Assembly: GCF_002954445.1 (NCBI RefSeq)
Contig: NZ_MQWA01000001.1
Location: 504,221-568,220 of the forward strand
Direction: 5' to 3'
Length of the DNA: 64,000 nt
Source of the DNA: Rubritalea profundi
Lineage (GTDB): Bacteria; Verrucomicrobiota; Verrucomicrobiia; Verrucomicrobiales; Akkermansiaceae
How positions within the stretch are numbered: the stretch's first letter is position 1; each line of letters starts with the position of its first letter. The translations under genes and the position numbers were made by a program. Of the stretch, positions 43,383 through 51,809 are shown in pieces. The notes beneath the pieces are model-generated. The model was not told where the DNA came from. It saw only the letters and a list, made by a program, of their open reading frames with translations, and did not search any database.

Positions 43383-44543
43383 ATGAATTACTATACACCA
43401 CTATTCGCTCTTACTCTGGGCACACTCACTGCCGCAGATTTTCAGCTTGATTACAATGCTCACCTCAACATGACTTTCGGGCAGGCATCAACCGATGAGG
43501 CAGCTCTCGCAACACATGCCCATGACCCCAATGATGAATTTACTATTCAAGGCCTTGAGCTTAACTTCTCGGCTAGATATGGTGACCACATTGCTGGACT
43601 TGTCAGCTACAACACATTTTTAGATAGCGACAATAAAATCGACGGTGAGTTCGAAGAAGCCTTCCTAAAGTTAGAAGAGCTCCCAGCTGGTTTCGAGCTC
43701 CGTGGTGGGCGATTCCTCAACCGAGTTACTTCGCAAAATAACCAACACCTCCACAGCTGGAACTTTGTCGATGCCAACCTTATTACCACACGCTTCTTAG
43801 GCGACGAAGGTCTCATCAGTAATAGTGCCGAGGTTTCATATAGATTACCAATCCAACACGACTCTCTTCTTTCTATCTCCTTTGGTGACGCTATAGCCCA
43901 TGATGAACATGAACATCATGATGGCGACCACGACGACCACGACGACCACGGCGATCACGACGATCACGACGAGGAAGAGACGGTAGAAGGTGAAGGAGCA
44001 CTACTAACAGATGATATTCTAACAGCTAGATTGAAGGGTATATACCAGCATACTGACTTCCACCAATTCATCTACGGCTTAAGCTACCTTCAAGGAAAAA
44101 ATGCTTATAAAAAATCAGGCCGCATCATGGGAGGTGACCTTACCTACCTCTGGCGTGAAAATGGGATAGAGCAAGGAGGGAAACACCTCCGCGCTAGTTT
44201 TGAACCAATCTACCGAGATTTTGACTATGTCAATGAAGACGGCGACCTCTCGGGTTCAGCAAACGAATGGGGTATCCACTCAAGCCTTGGATGGGGCTTC
44301 AAAGAAAACTGGGAACTTGGCTTTAGATACGACTACCTTCAAGGAGTTGACGAACCTATCGAGGAACTCGAAGAACGCCACAGGTCAACTGCAGCTCTCA
44401 CGCGATCCCTTCAGTACAACGACAGCCTAAGCGGCCATGTCCGACTTCAATACAACCGCGATTGGATAGACGGCCAAGGGCCAGAAGACGCAGTATGGCT
44501 ACAGTTTCAGATCGATTTAGGCTCTGGTGGTGAAGTCCGCTAG
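43383..44543 (+). CDS. Predicted outer-membrane protein with His/Asp-rich loop
   Basis: The 386-residue product has a short signal peptide and an alternating pattern typical of a beta-barrel, such as LRGGRFLNRVTSQNNQHLHS and LGFRYDYLQGV. The end is the strand WLQFQIDLGSG. In the middle (about residues 170-205) there is a loop made almost only of His, Asp and Glu (DHDDHGDHDDHDEEE in part), a clear metal-binding stretch. It is coupled to the znuA-like gene (4-base gap), so it probably admits or concentrates zinc at the outer membrane. The protein is a barrel without TonB-receptor plug features. Confidence 0.8.
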   Translation: MNYYTPLFALTLGTLTAADFQLDYNAHLNMTFGQASTDEAALATHAHDPNDEFTIQGLELNFSARYGDHIAGLVSYNTFLDSDNKIDGEFEEAFLKLEELPAGFELRGGRFLNRVTSQNNQHLHSWNFVDANLITTRFLGDEGLISNSAEVSYRLPIQHDSLLSISFGDAIAHDEHEHHDGDHDDHDDHGDHDDHDEEETVEGEGALLTDDILTARLKGIYQHTDFHQFIYGLSYLQGKNAYKKSGRIMGGDLTYLWRENGIEQGGKHLRASFEPIYRDFDYVNEDGDLSGSANEWGIHSSLGWGFKENWELGFRYDYLQGVDEPIEELEERHRSTAALTRSLQYNDSLSGHVRLQYNRDWIDGQGPEDAVWLQFQIDLGSGGEVR

Positions 44544-44569
44544 AATACGTCCCCACTGAAGTCAAATAT

Positions 44570-46171
44570 TTACCCGTTGGGCTCAATATCAATTGCTAGC
44601 ATGCAGACGTCATCACCTAGATTGTTAGATTGCGCATGCATGGTTCCGGCCTCTATCAAGCGATCAAGCGCATCTGAACCCGTTTTCCTGGCGTTGGAAG
44701 AAAGAACCTCTAGCATTCTTTCAACGCCGAATTCCTCACCATCTACCCCCTCAATCTCATAAATACCATCAGTAAATAAAAAGAGTTGGTCGATTGAAGA
44801 TAATGAAATTTTATCCGCACCATAGGGAGCTTCTGGCACCAGACCCAAGGCTGGCCCCCTCACTATTTTCTCCGAATTTAACTTTGATGCCACTCCGCCT
44901 TTTACGAGAATTGGCATAGGGTGTCCAGCTGTGGCAAACTCTAAGGTTGCCTCTTTGACATCAATAACCAGGTAGAGAGCTGTGGCGAACATTTGAATAC
45001 CCGCGTGGCTGAATATATTCACCAAGCTGTCATTTAAGCCATAGAGAAACCATTCGGGGCTCGAGGCTGAATCACTCTCCTTCTCTATCAGCCCCCTTAG
45101 CATAGCAACCACGAGTGCCGCCCTCACACCATGGCCCATTACATCACAGATCAGGACACCAGCCTTAGTGTCACTTATCGGGAAGATTTCATAGAAATCT
45201 CCAGCCATTTCACTATCAGGTTTATAAAGTGTGCTAAATTTCGCAGTAATCCCAGCGCTCGCAGTTCCTCTTGGGAATGGGTTTGGTTTCAAATCTAAAA
45301 CGGATTGCTGGACCTGACGGGCCAGTTCTAACTCCTCTTGGTAATCTTTGTTTCGCTCCTTTAGCTCAGCAGCTGCATTAGATAAACGAATCTGAACGTT
45401 GACCATGTCAGAGACATCACTCGTCACCCCAAAAATACCACGTACTGCACCTTTGCTGTCGAGCCAAGGAAGCTTAGAGGTCAGCACCCAAGTGTCTTTC
45501 TCGCCCTCCCAGGTTTCACGCTCTAAAGACTCTTCCTGACGCTCTAACGTCTTCATGATACGCACTTCGTCCGACAAAGACTTGTCGGCATGCACGGCAT
45601 CAAAAAAGTCATGGTCAGACTTACCTACCAATTCAGATGGGCTACTTAATCCCATCTTTTCTGCGGTAGCTTTGTTTGCCATGACAAACCGAGAGTCCTT
45701 ATCCTTAAAATAAATATTATTGGGAATATTTTCGATTAATTGCCTCAGTAAATGGCGCTCATCATCCAATGCATGCTCGGCATTTTTCCTACGAGATATA
45801 TCAATCATCGATCCAGCTATGTGGGTGACATTTCCATCGTCATCTCGCACACAAGCGCCGCGTATACGAAGCCAAGCGAAGTGACCTTCTGGGCGACGAT
45901 ACCGGCAATCCACAGCAATCAATTCAGATCCATTTTTCCGTATGATATCTCTGATAGACTGTCGGAATTTTGGAAGGTCATTTTCATGTAAATACAGGTC
46001 TGGATGCATAAAAACATTGGGGGCATCGCCACTAGCGTATCCAAGAAATTTGAGCACTCTTTCTGAATAACTCACCTCTTGGCCAATAACGTCCCATTGC
46101 CAAATACCCTCATTCGAGGCACGTAGCGCAAGTTCTAACCTATCTTCTGCCGCAGTTTGCATCACTACCAT
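44570..46171 (-). CDS. PAS-PAS-SpoIIE phosphatase (RsbU-like)
   Basis: The ATG at 46171 is preceded by GGGAG and fits the length of the paralogue; a TTG at 46201 is less likely. The 533-residue protein has two PAS domains (about 10-130, with NEGIWQWDV and FLGY; about 140-260, with DSRFVMANKATAEKMG). A coiled linker ELELARQVQQSVLDL follows, then a PP2C/SpoIIE domain (GDFYEIFPI, CDVMGHGVRAALVVAM, LFLFTDGIYEIEG). Such proteins dephosphorylate anti-anti-sigma factors after sensing a signal. It lies 40 bases downstream of a paralogue in the same orientation. No partner kinase or STAS protein is in the window. Confidence 0.9.
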   Translation of the reverse strand: MVVMQTAAEDRLELALRASNEGIWQWDVIGQEVSYSERVLKFLGYASGDAPNVFMHPDLYLHENDLPKFRQSIRDIIRKNGSELIAVDCRYRRPEGHFAWLRIRGACVRDDDGNVTHIAGSMIDISRRKNAEHALDDERHLLRQLIENIPNNIYFKDKDSRFVMANKATAEKMGLSSPSELVGKSDHDFFDAVHADKSLSDEVRIMKTLERQEESLERETWEGEKDTWVLTSKLPWLDSKGAVRGIFGVTSDVSDMVNVQIRLSNAAAELKERNKDYQEELELARQVQQSVLDLKPNPFPRGTASAGITAKFSTLYKPDSEMAGDFYEIFPISDTKAGVLICDVMGHGVRAALVVAMLRGLIEKESDSASSPEWFLYGLNDSLVNIFSHAGIQMFATALYLVIDVKEATLEFATAGHPMPILVKGGVASKLNSEKIVRGPALGLVPEAPYGADKISLSSIDQLFLFTDGIYEIEGVDGEEFGVERMLEVLSSNARKTGSDALDRLIEAGTMHAQSNNLGDDVCMLAIDIEPNG

Positions 46172-46211
46172 AAAAACTCCCGTATTGCTTCCACGCAACA
46201 ATAAACCGTCA

Positions 46212-47789
46212 TCAATCCATACGAATCGTCAACATACAGACATCGTCATCAAAACCCTTGCCTTTCACCCAGCTTAAAGCCTTGGCGCAGAGTCGGTCTA
46301 ACTCTTCAGTTTCACCGCTTTGACGCACCTCGAGGAAAGAGGCAACAAATTGCTCCTTACCCCACTCAATTCCTCGCTTATTTGCTGACTCGTAAATGCC
46401 ATCAGTATAAAGCAAGGCTTCAGCTATCGTGTTAAGCTCATAAGTGCGACTCTCGAACACCGCATCTTCAAAGAACCCCAAAGCGGGTCCTTTGGGGACA
46501 TCGCAATCCATCAGAACACGTGACCCTCTCTCAACAAGTAATGGTAGATCATGCCCAGCACTTGCAACTCGAAGTGCGTTCTCGTTGAAATCAGCCACTA
46601 TGTAACACGCCGTAGCAAACATATCCACATCGGTAGTACCTAAAATACGACAAAGACCTTTATTCATTTTCCTTAAGAACTTTGCTGGCCAATCTGCATG
46701 ATGAGACGCTTTTTCCATCAAGCCTTTAATCATAGCTACAACCAAAGCTGAGCGCACTCCATGTCCCATAACATCACAGATAAACAGCCCTACCTTTCCT
46801 TTACCTAGTGGAATCACGTCGAAGTAGTCACCGGCAAGCTCGGTAGCGGGTATGTATTTGCTCTCGATTTTTGCCAAGCCCGCAACAGTAGCTATCCGCT
46901 CATCCCAGTGGCCGTCGTTAGATGGTAGTAATGCCTGCTGAACTTCACGCGCTAGTCCTAATTCTTCTTGATAACTGTGGTTCTTAGCCTGTAGATCGAG
47001 GGCTATTTCTTCCAATCTCTCTTGAGATCCGACAATGCCAGTAACGTCTGTTGAAACGCCAAAGGTACCTGAGAGCCGGCCTCGACTATCATACCAAGGT
47101 TGTTTCACCACCTGAACAAAGGTGTCACCCCGGTGAGGCCACGTTTCACGCTGAATCTCCCCGACGATCGGCTTCCCCGTGTCCATGATTTTCTGTTCAT
47201 CAAAGTGGGTATATTTTGATCCCGTAGGTGTATAAAAATCTGCGTCTGACTTCCCGATCAATTCCATTTCGGAAGAGCACCCTACCCATTCGGCCTGTCT
47301 TTTATTCACCAAAGTAAATCTTGAATGAATATCCTTAAAGTAGACTTGGACCGGGACATTATCCACCACTAGCCGTAACATTGCTCGTTCCTCAGCCAGA
47401 GATTCTTCAGCATGCTTTCGTTTAGAAATATCGATCATCGACCCCACTAACCTAACTGCCTCACCATCCTCTCGCACCACAACTCCACGAACGCGCAACC
47501 ATACAATTTTCCCAGTGGGGCGCATTACTCTGCAATCAATGGCAAAAAGTTCTTCCTCCTCGTCCATCAAGGCGAGTTCCAGAATATTCTTCAAATACGC
47601 TGCATCCTCTGGCACGAGAACACTCTCAGGGTTCTTGAGGATGTTAGGAGCATTCTCTTTTTTGCAGCCTAAAAACTGACAAACTCGATCAGAATAATAG
47701 ATCGAGTCCTCTCCAACATTCCAGTCCCATATCCCCTCATTGGAGGCTTTCAGCACCAGATCTAGAGTATCTTGAAAGGAGTCATGCAT
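46212..47789 (-). CDS. PAS-PAS-SpoIIE phosphatase (RsbU-like), paralogue
   Basis: The 525-residue protein has the same layout as its downstream neighbour: two PAS domains (ASNEGIWDWNV, then SRFTLVNKRQAEWVG), the linker GLAREVQQALL, and a SpoIIE phosphatase with GDYFDVIPLG, CDVMGHGVRSALVVAM and LLYTDGIYES. The two are about half identical by eye, especially in the first PAS and the phosphatase, so they arose by tandem duplication. A ribosome-binding site (GGGAG) precedes the ATG. They may respond to different ligands and act on one partner-switching pathway. Confidence 0.9.
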   Translation of the reverse strand: MHDSFQDTLDLVLKASNEGIWDWNVGEDSIYYSDRVCQFLGCKKENAPNILKNPESVLVPEDAAYLKNILELALMDEEEELFAIDCRVMRPTGKIVWLRVRGVVVREDGEAVRLVGSMIDISKRKHAEESLAEERAMLRLVVDNVPVQVYFKDIHSRFTLVNKRQAEWVGCSSEMELIGKSDADFYTPTGSKYTHFDEQKIMDTGKPIVGEIQRETWPHRGDTFVQVVKQPWYDSRGRLSGTFGVSTDVTGIVGSQERLEEIALDLQAKNHSYQEELGLAREVQQALLPSNDGHWDERIATVAGLAKIESKYIPATELAGDYFDVIPLGKGKVGLFICDVMGHGVRSALVVAMIKGLMEKASHHADWPAKFLRKMNKGLCRILGTTDVDMFATACYIVADFNENALRVASAGHDLPLLVERGSRVLMDCDVPKGPALGFFEDAVFESRTYELNTIAEALLYTDGIYESANKRGIEWGKEQFVASFLEVRQSGETEELDRLCAKALSWVKGKGFDDDVCMLTIRMD

Positions 47790-47791
47790 CT

Positions 47792-48121
47792 CTAACTCCC
47801 TATAAAGCCAGAATTGTTAGCACAAAGCAACAAGATTGCGCACGGCCTTGACACTTCAAACAGGGTAATTGGCTGGTTAGGGGCGCTGATGATCAATTTA
47901 TTGATGAGGTTAATGTTTTGCCATGGATGATTCGCGTAGTGAGCCATTGCTCCGTTGACCTGGTCGTGCTCGTGGAATGGTATGACTGCAAGTAACGCCC
48001 CTCGAAGGAGGGCTAAAATCTTAGCTGCTTTGGGGTTACGAGTTGCGGTACTTGTCCTCTCTCCATCGACTAGTGTCTCTACGCCAATGGTTTTTATTTT
48101 CCACTGACATTGCGAGCGCAA
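47792..48121 (-). CDS. Doubtful small ORF of unknown function
   Basis: This open frame encodes up to 109 residues and ends 2 bases before the PAS-SpoIIE gene, which would be consistent with an operon. Only a TTG start is available, no motif is recognisable, and the composition is unremarkable. No other coding signal covers the stretch. It may be a real leader gene, a truncated remnant, or non-coding. Confidence 0.25.
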   Translation of the reverse strand: MRSQCQWKIKTIGVETLVDGERTSTATRNPKAAKILALLRGALLAVIPFHEHDQVNGAMAHYANHPWQNINLINKLIISAPNQPITLFEVSRPCAILLLCANNSGFIGS

Positions 48122-48424
48122 AGAATGAAAACTTCAATAAATTGCTGATTTTCAATGAGTTTTCAGCAATCTGTTAATTGTAGGTAGTGCAGCTTAAGCT
48201 CTGAGCCGAGAGGAAATCCAGCGCCTAAGCCTAGGCCACCCAGCCCGAAGGATATCTCTCTGCAAAAACGAACTAAGTCCGCAAATTTAAGAAATAATAA
48301 ATCACATAGCAGCACCGTTAGTTACTGGAGGCGCATTATATGACTCCATAAAGCTTTGACTCAGTCGCGATCTCATACAACATCTCGCTGTCCCCCAAAA
48401 ATAAGCATTTTCAAAATTACTATC
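48122..48424. other. Intergenic region before hom
   Basis: About 300 bases separate the weak minus-strand ORF from hom. I see a GC-richer patch around 48200-48260 but no riboswitch match (it does not fit SAM or lysine classes that control this pathway elsewhere), no terminator and no convincing frame. It presumably holds the hom promoter and leader. Confidence 0.4.
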
Positions 48425-49747
48425 ATGGCTACGCAACACATAGGTATCGGCATGGCTGGCTTCGGCACAGTTGGCACAGGCGTCTGGGAAACTCTCGAAC
48501 GAAATGGTCAGCTCATTTCAAACCGAGCCAAAGGTGCCTTCTCACTCAGCATAAAAAAGGCAGCGGTCCGAGACATTAACAAAAAGCGCATTGAGAATGC
48601 TCCCTCTGAGCTTTTCACTACTGATTGGCAAGAAGTCGTCAATCACCCTGAGGTGGACATCGTAGTCGAACTCATCGGCGGCACCGACACAGCTTTCGAC
48701 ATTGTCGCTGCAGCGCTAAAGCTGAAGAAACCCGTTGTCACAGGTAACAAAGCTCTCCTCGCTGAGCGCGGCAAAGAACTCTTTGCCCTCTCCCGGGATT
48801 ATGACACCCCCATTCACTTTGAAGCTGCAGTCGCTGGTGGAATTCCGGTCATCAAGGCGGTACAGGACTCGTATGTCGGTAACCGGATCGAGACCATGTC
48901 AGGCATCATCAACGGCACTTCGAACTACATTCTCGAGCGCATGACCACTGCTGGCCTAGACTATCAAACAGCACTCAAAGAAGCACAGGACCTCGGCTAT
49001 GCTGAGGCAGACCCAGCACTCGACGTCAATGGCTGGGACGCAGCACACAAGGCGATCCTCCTAGCCACCTTGGCTTACGGATTCACTGTTCCCCCTGAAG
49101 AAGTCTACGTTCGCGGCATAGAGCGAGTACGCACCATCGACATCGACTTCGCCACCAAACTTGGCTACGCAGTAAAGTTACTCTCCGTAATACGCGTGCA
49201 CGCTAACGGCTCGGTAGAGATTCGCACTCAGCCTTCCTTCATTCCTCAGTCTCACATTCTGTCCTCCGTCAATGGTGTATTCAATGCTGTTGCTGTCCGT
49301 GGTGACGCCTCAGGTGAAGCTCTTTTCTACGGCCGTGGAGCAGGTAAAGAACCAACCGCATCATCCGCTGTTGGTGACCTCGTCGAAGCCGCCTACACTT
49401 TCGTTCACGCTGCTGGACACCGTGGATTTCTGCCATACGCAGAGAATGGCAAGGTGCTACCCATTGATCAGACAGAAACAGCCTACTACGTGCGCTTCGA
49501 AGTCGAAGACCGTCCAGGTGTCATCGCTGAAATCGCCAACATCCTCGCGAACGACGGGATCGGCATCTCAGGCACTCAATCACCAGTCGACCCAGAACAC
49601 CCTGACAAAGACTTCTGCGACATGGTATTCCTTCTCCACACTTGCCCATTTGGCAAACTTCGCGAAACGCTCAAAAAGTGTGAAGCCCTCGACTGCTCCA
49701 CCGCTGAGCCAGTGGTATTCCGTATCGAGAAGCTCGCCACTGATTAG
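48425..49747 (+). CDS. hom: Homoserine dehydrogenase
   Basis: The start at 48425 gives 440 residues beginning MATQHIGIGMAGFGTVGTG with the NAD(P)-binding glycine loop; the longer frame from 48356 would add an unrelated extension. Catalytic-domain blocks are visible: VVTGNKALLAERGKEL, AAVAGGIPVIKAVQDS, MSGIINGTSNYIL, EADPALDVNGWDAAHKA. A C-terminal ACT domain (VRFEVEDRPGVIAEIANIL) probably binds threonine for feedback control. The enzyme reduces aspartate semialdehyde to homoserine for threonine and methionine synthesis. A strong terminator follows. Confidence 0.97.
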   Translation: MATQHIGIGMAGFGTVGTGVWETLERNGQLISNRAKGAFSLSIKKAAVRDINKKRIENAPSELFTTDWQEVVNHPEVDIVVELIGGTDTAFDIVAAALKLKKPVVTGNKALLAERGKELFALSRDYDTPIHFEAAVAGGIPVIKAVQDSYVGNRIETMSGIINGTSNYILERMTTAGLDYQTALKEAQDLGYAEADPALDVNGWDAAHKAILLATLAYGFTVPPEEVYVRGIERVRTIDIDFATKLGYAVKLLSVIRVHANGSVEIRTQPSFIPQSHILSSVNGVFNAVAVRGDASGEALFYGRGAGKEPTASSAVGDLVEAAYTFVHAAGHRGFLPYAENGKVLPIDQTETAYYVRFEVEDRPGVIAEIANILANDGIGISGTQSPVDPEHPDKDFCDMVFLLHTCPFGKLRETLKKCEALDCSTAEPVVFRIEKLATD

Positions 49748-49776
49748 CGTAGCAGTCATACTTTTTAACAATTTCC

Positions 49777-49812
49777 AGATCCTACAGAGTCAGATCTGTA
49801 GGATCTTTTTAT
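49777..49812 (+). terminator. Rho-independent terminator of hom
   Basis: A perfect 12-bp stem AGATCCTACAGA / TCTGTAGGATCT with a 6-base loop is followed by a T-rich run (TTTTATTC). It lies 30 bases after the hom stop. Confidence 0.93.
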
Positions 49813-49934
49813 TCAGATACAAGAGAGACTTAGACAACTCGGTTCACTGGGAAACCCCAGCCCCTCTTCATTTAGAAAATGGAGATGGTGCTAATTAGTT
49901 TGGCAGTCTCACCGCCCCAGCCTAATTTCATTTT

Positions 49935-50327
49935 ATGAAAGACAGCCTCGGTAATAACGTCACAAAGACTCTCGCCACCACAGCGGTGGCAGGAGCCACC
50001 GCCGTCCTCTTTATTACCACTGCCGTCTCGGGAAACAGCTTAGGCGGCTTCGCAGCCTACCTCCCAATTCTCATCCTAGTCACGAGCTCACTCTCAGTGG
50101 CCAGTATCTGGTTCTTCGGTCGTCCTAGGAAGTCCGATTCAGCTTCGCTCAAAAAACTCCAACAACTCGAAGCCAGAATCAGCGAACTCGAGACCCGTAT
50201 CAGCAATGCCGAGATTGTCGAAAACTTCGAAAACCGACTCGCCGAAAAAGAAATCAAAGCACGCACGCAGCAGAACTCCTCGTACAGCCAAATGGAATCT
50301 CATTTGGAATCTCATTTGGAATCTTAA
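49935..50327 (+). CDS. Small membrane protein with coiled-coil tail
   Basis: The 130-residue product has two hydrophobic segments (about 13-32 and 41-61), then a heptad-like coiled coil (LKKLQQLEARISELETRISNAE). It ends with a repeated His-Leu-Glu-Ser sequence encoded by three near-identical 12-bp units at about 50289-50325. The organisation recalls small envelope-stress or PspB-like proteins, but I see no diagnostic motif. It stands alone between hom and hisS. Confidence 0.6.
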   Translation: MKDSLGNNVTKTLATTAVAGATAVLFITTAVSGNSLGGFAAYLPILILVTSSLSVASIWFFGRPRKSDSASLKKLQQLEARISELETRISNAEIVENFENRLAEKEIKARTQQNSSYSQMESHLESHLES

Positions 50328-50474
50328 AATGAGACTAATGCGGGAGTTATTTCATGAGCAACGCCCAAACTTTGGACGCATCTTGATCAAGCAAGCTGAA
50401 TAGTTTGGCTCATTCAGGCCGAACTAGGTGAGTTGAAACTTGAATATTAGAGTTGAACGTGCAACGTCTCGCGC

Positions 50475-51725
50475 ATGGCTGACAAGCGCTTCAACTCACT
50501 TCCTGGATTCCGTGACTTTGCACCCGATGACTGTGCTATTCGCAACTACTTCTTTGCCGCTTGGCGCAGTGTGGCGCATCGCTACGGCTTTGTAGAATAC
50601 GAGGCTCCGATTCTGGAAGAAACAGCCCTTTACCAAAAGAAAGCTGGCGACGAACTGAACACTCAGTTGTTCCGTTTTGTGGACCAAGGAAAGCGCGACA
50701 TCACCATGCGTCCAGAGCTCACTGCATCGCTCGCACGTATTGTTGCTGGTCACCAGCGCAATTACCCGAAGCCGATGAAGTGGTTCGAGATCGGTCAGTG
50801 CTTCCGCTATGAGAAACCGCAGAAAGGCCGTGGCCGCGAGTTCATCCAGTTCAACGCTGACATCATAGGCGAAGACGATCCAGCTGCTGATGCCGAACTT
50901 ATTTCAGTCGCCATCGATACCATGCTTGAACTTGGTTTCACTGAAGAAGACTTCGTCATCCGTGCATCTGACCGTGAGTCCTGGCTCAAATTCTGTGCTG
51001 AAAACAACGTCGAAGACACCACAGGATTCCTCGGAGTCATCGACAAGATCGAGCGCGACAAGCCAGAAGTGGTTTCTGAGAAGCTCGCTAAATACAATCT
51101 CACATCTGAGTTCGTCCACGCGTTCATCAACGATCCAGCGAACGCGTCCCCCGCTTTCCAGCAGATCCAGAAGAACCTCGATGCACGTGGACTCGGCAAG
51201 TACCTCAAGCTCGATCTCACTATCGTCCGTGGTCTAGCCTACTACACTGGCACAGTGTTTGAGATCTTCGACACCTCCCACTCGATGCGCGCTGTCGCTG
51301 GTGGCGGCCGTTACGACGATCTACTCAAGTCACTTTCTAACGGAGTCGTCGACCTCCCCTGCACCGGCTTTGCCATGGGCGACATGGTGATCCGCAACTT
51401 TGTCGAAGAGACTCCACACGCTAAAGCGAAGATGGATGCTTGGCTCAAGACTCAAAATCCATGCGACATCTATGTCGTCATCGCCGATGAAGAGCAACGC
51501 TTCAATGCACTCAAGGTCGTCACCGAACTGCGAAATGTCGGCCACAAGGTCGAATACGCAATGACGGAGACGAAATTCAACAAACAGTTCAAGACCGCTG
51601 AAAAGCTAGGCGCTTCAAAAGCTGTCATCATTGGCTCGGAATTCCCTGAACTTCAACTCAAAGACCTCCACGCCAGAACCGAGGAAACCCTTGAACTAGA
51701 GCAAGTCATCACAGCATTGGCTTAA
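50475..51725 (+). CDS. hisS: Histidyl-tRNA synthetase
   Basis: The 416-residue protein is a class II synthetase. It has MRPELTASLARIV (motif 2 region), the FRYEKPQKGRGREFIQFNADIIG block, the histidine-binding GLAYYTGTVFE and motif 3 AVAGGGRYDDLL, followed by an anticodon-binding domain (about 325-416). It charges tRNA-His. The length is normal and the frame intact. It is followed after 84 bases by aspS, a gene pairing seen in many bacteria. Confidence 0.97.
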   Translation: MADKRFNSLPGFRDFAPDDCAIRNYFFAAWRSVAHRYGFVEYEAPILEETALYQKKAGDELNTQLFRFVDQGKRDITMRPELTASLARIVAGHQRNYPKPMKWFEIGQCFRYEKPQKGRGREFIQFNADIIGEDDPAADAELISVAIDTMLELGFTEEDFVIRASDRESWLKFCAENNVEDTTGFLGVIDKIERDKPEVVSEKLAKYNLTSEFVHAFINDPANASPAFQQIQKNLDARGLGKYLKLDLTIVRGLAYYTGTVFEIFDTSHSMRAVAGGGRYDDLLKSLSNGVVDLPCTGFAMGDMVIRNFVEETPHAKAKMDAWLKTQNPCDIYVVIADEEQRFNALKVVTELRNVGHKVEYAMTETKFNKQFKTAEKLGASKAVIIGSEFPELQLKDLHARTEETLELEQVITALA

Positions 51726-51809
51726 CTTATTCTGTTCAAAATGCTTTCAGCTTTGGCTCGACAATCGCAGCCACATCGCTAAACCACCCATCAATACCAC
51801 TTTTTTCAC

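Noticed and set aside
48122-48424. Possible riboswitch ahead of hom
   Set aside because: The GC-rich patch does not match the conserved core of SAM-type or lysine riboswitches and no anti-terminator pair is evident.
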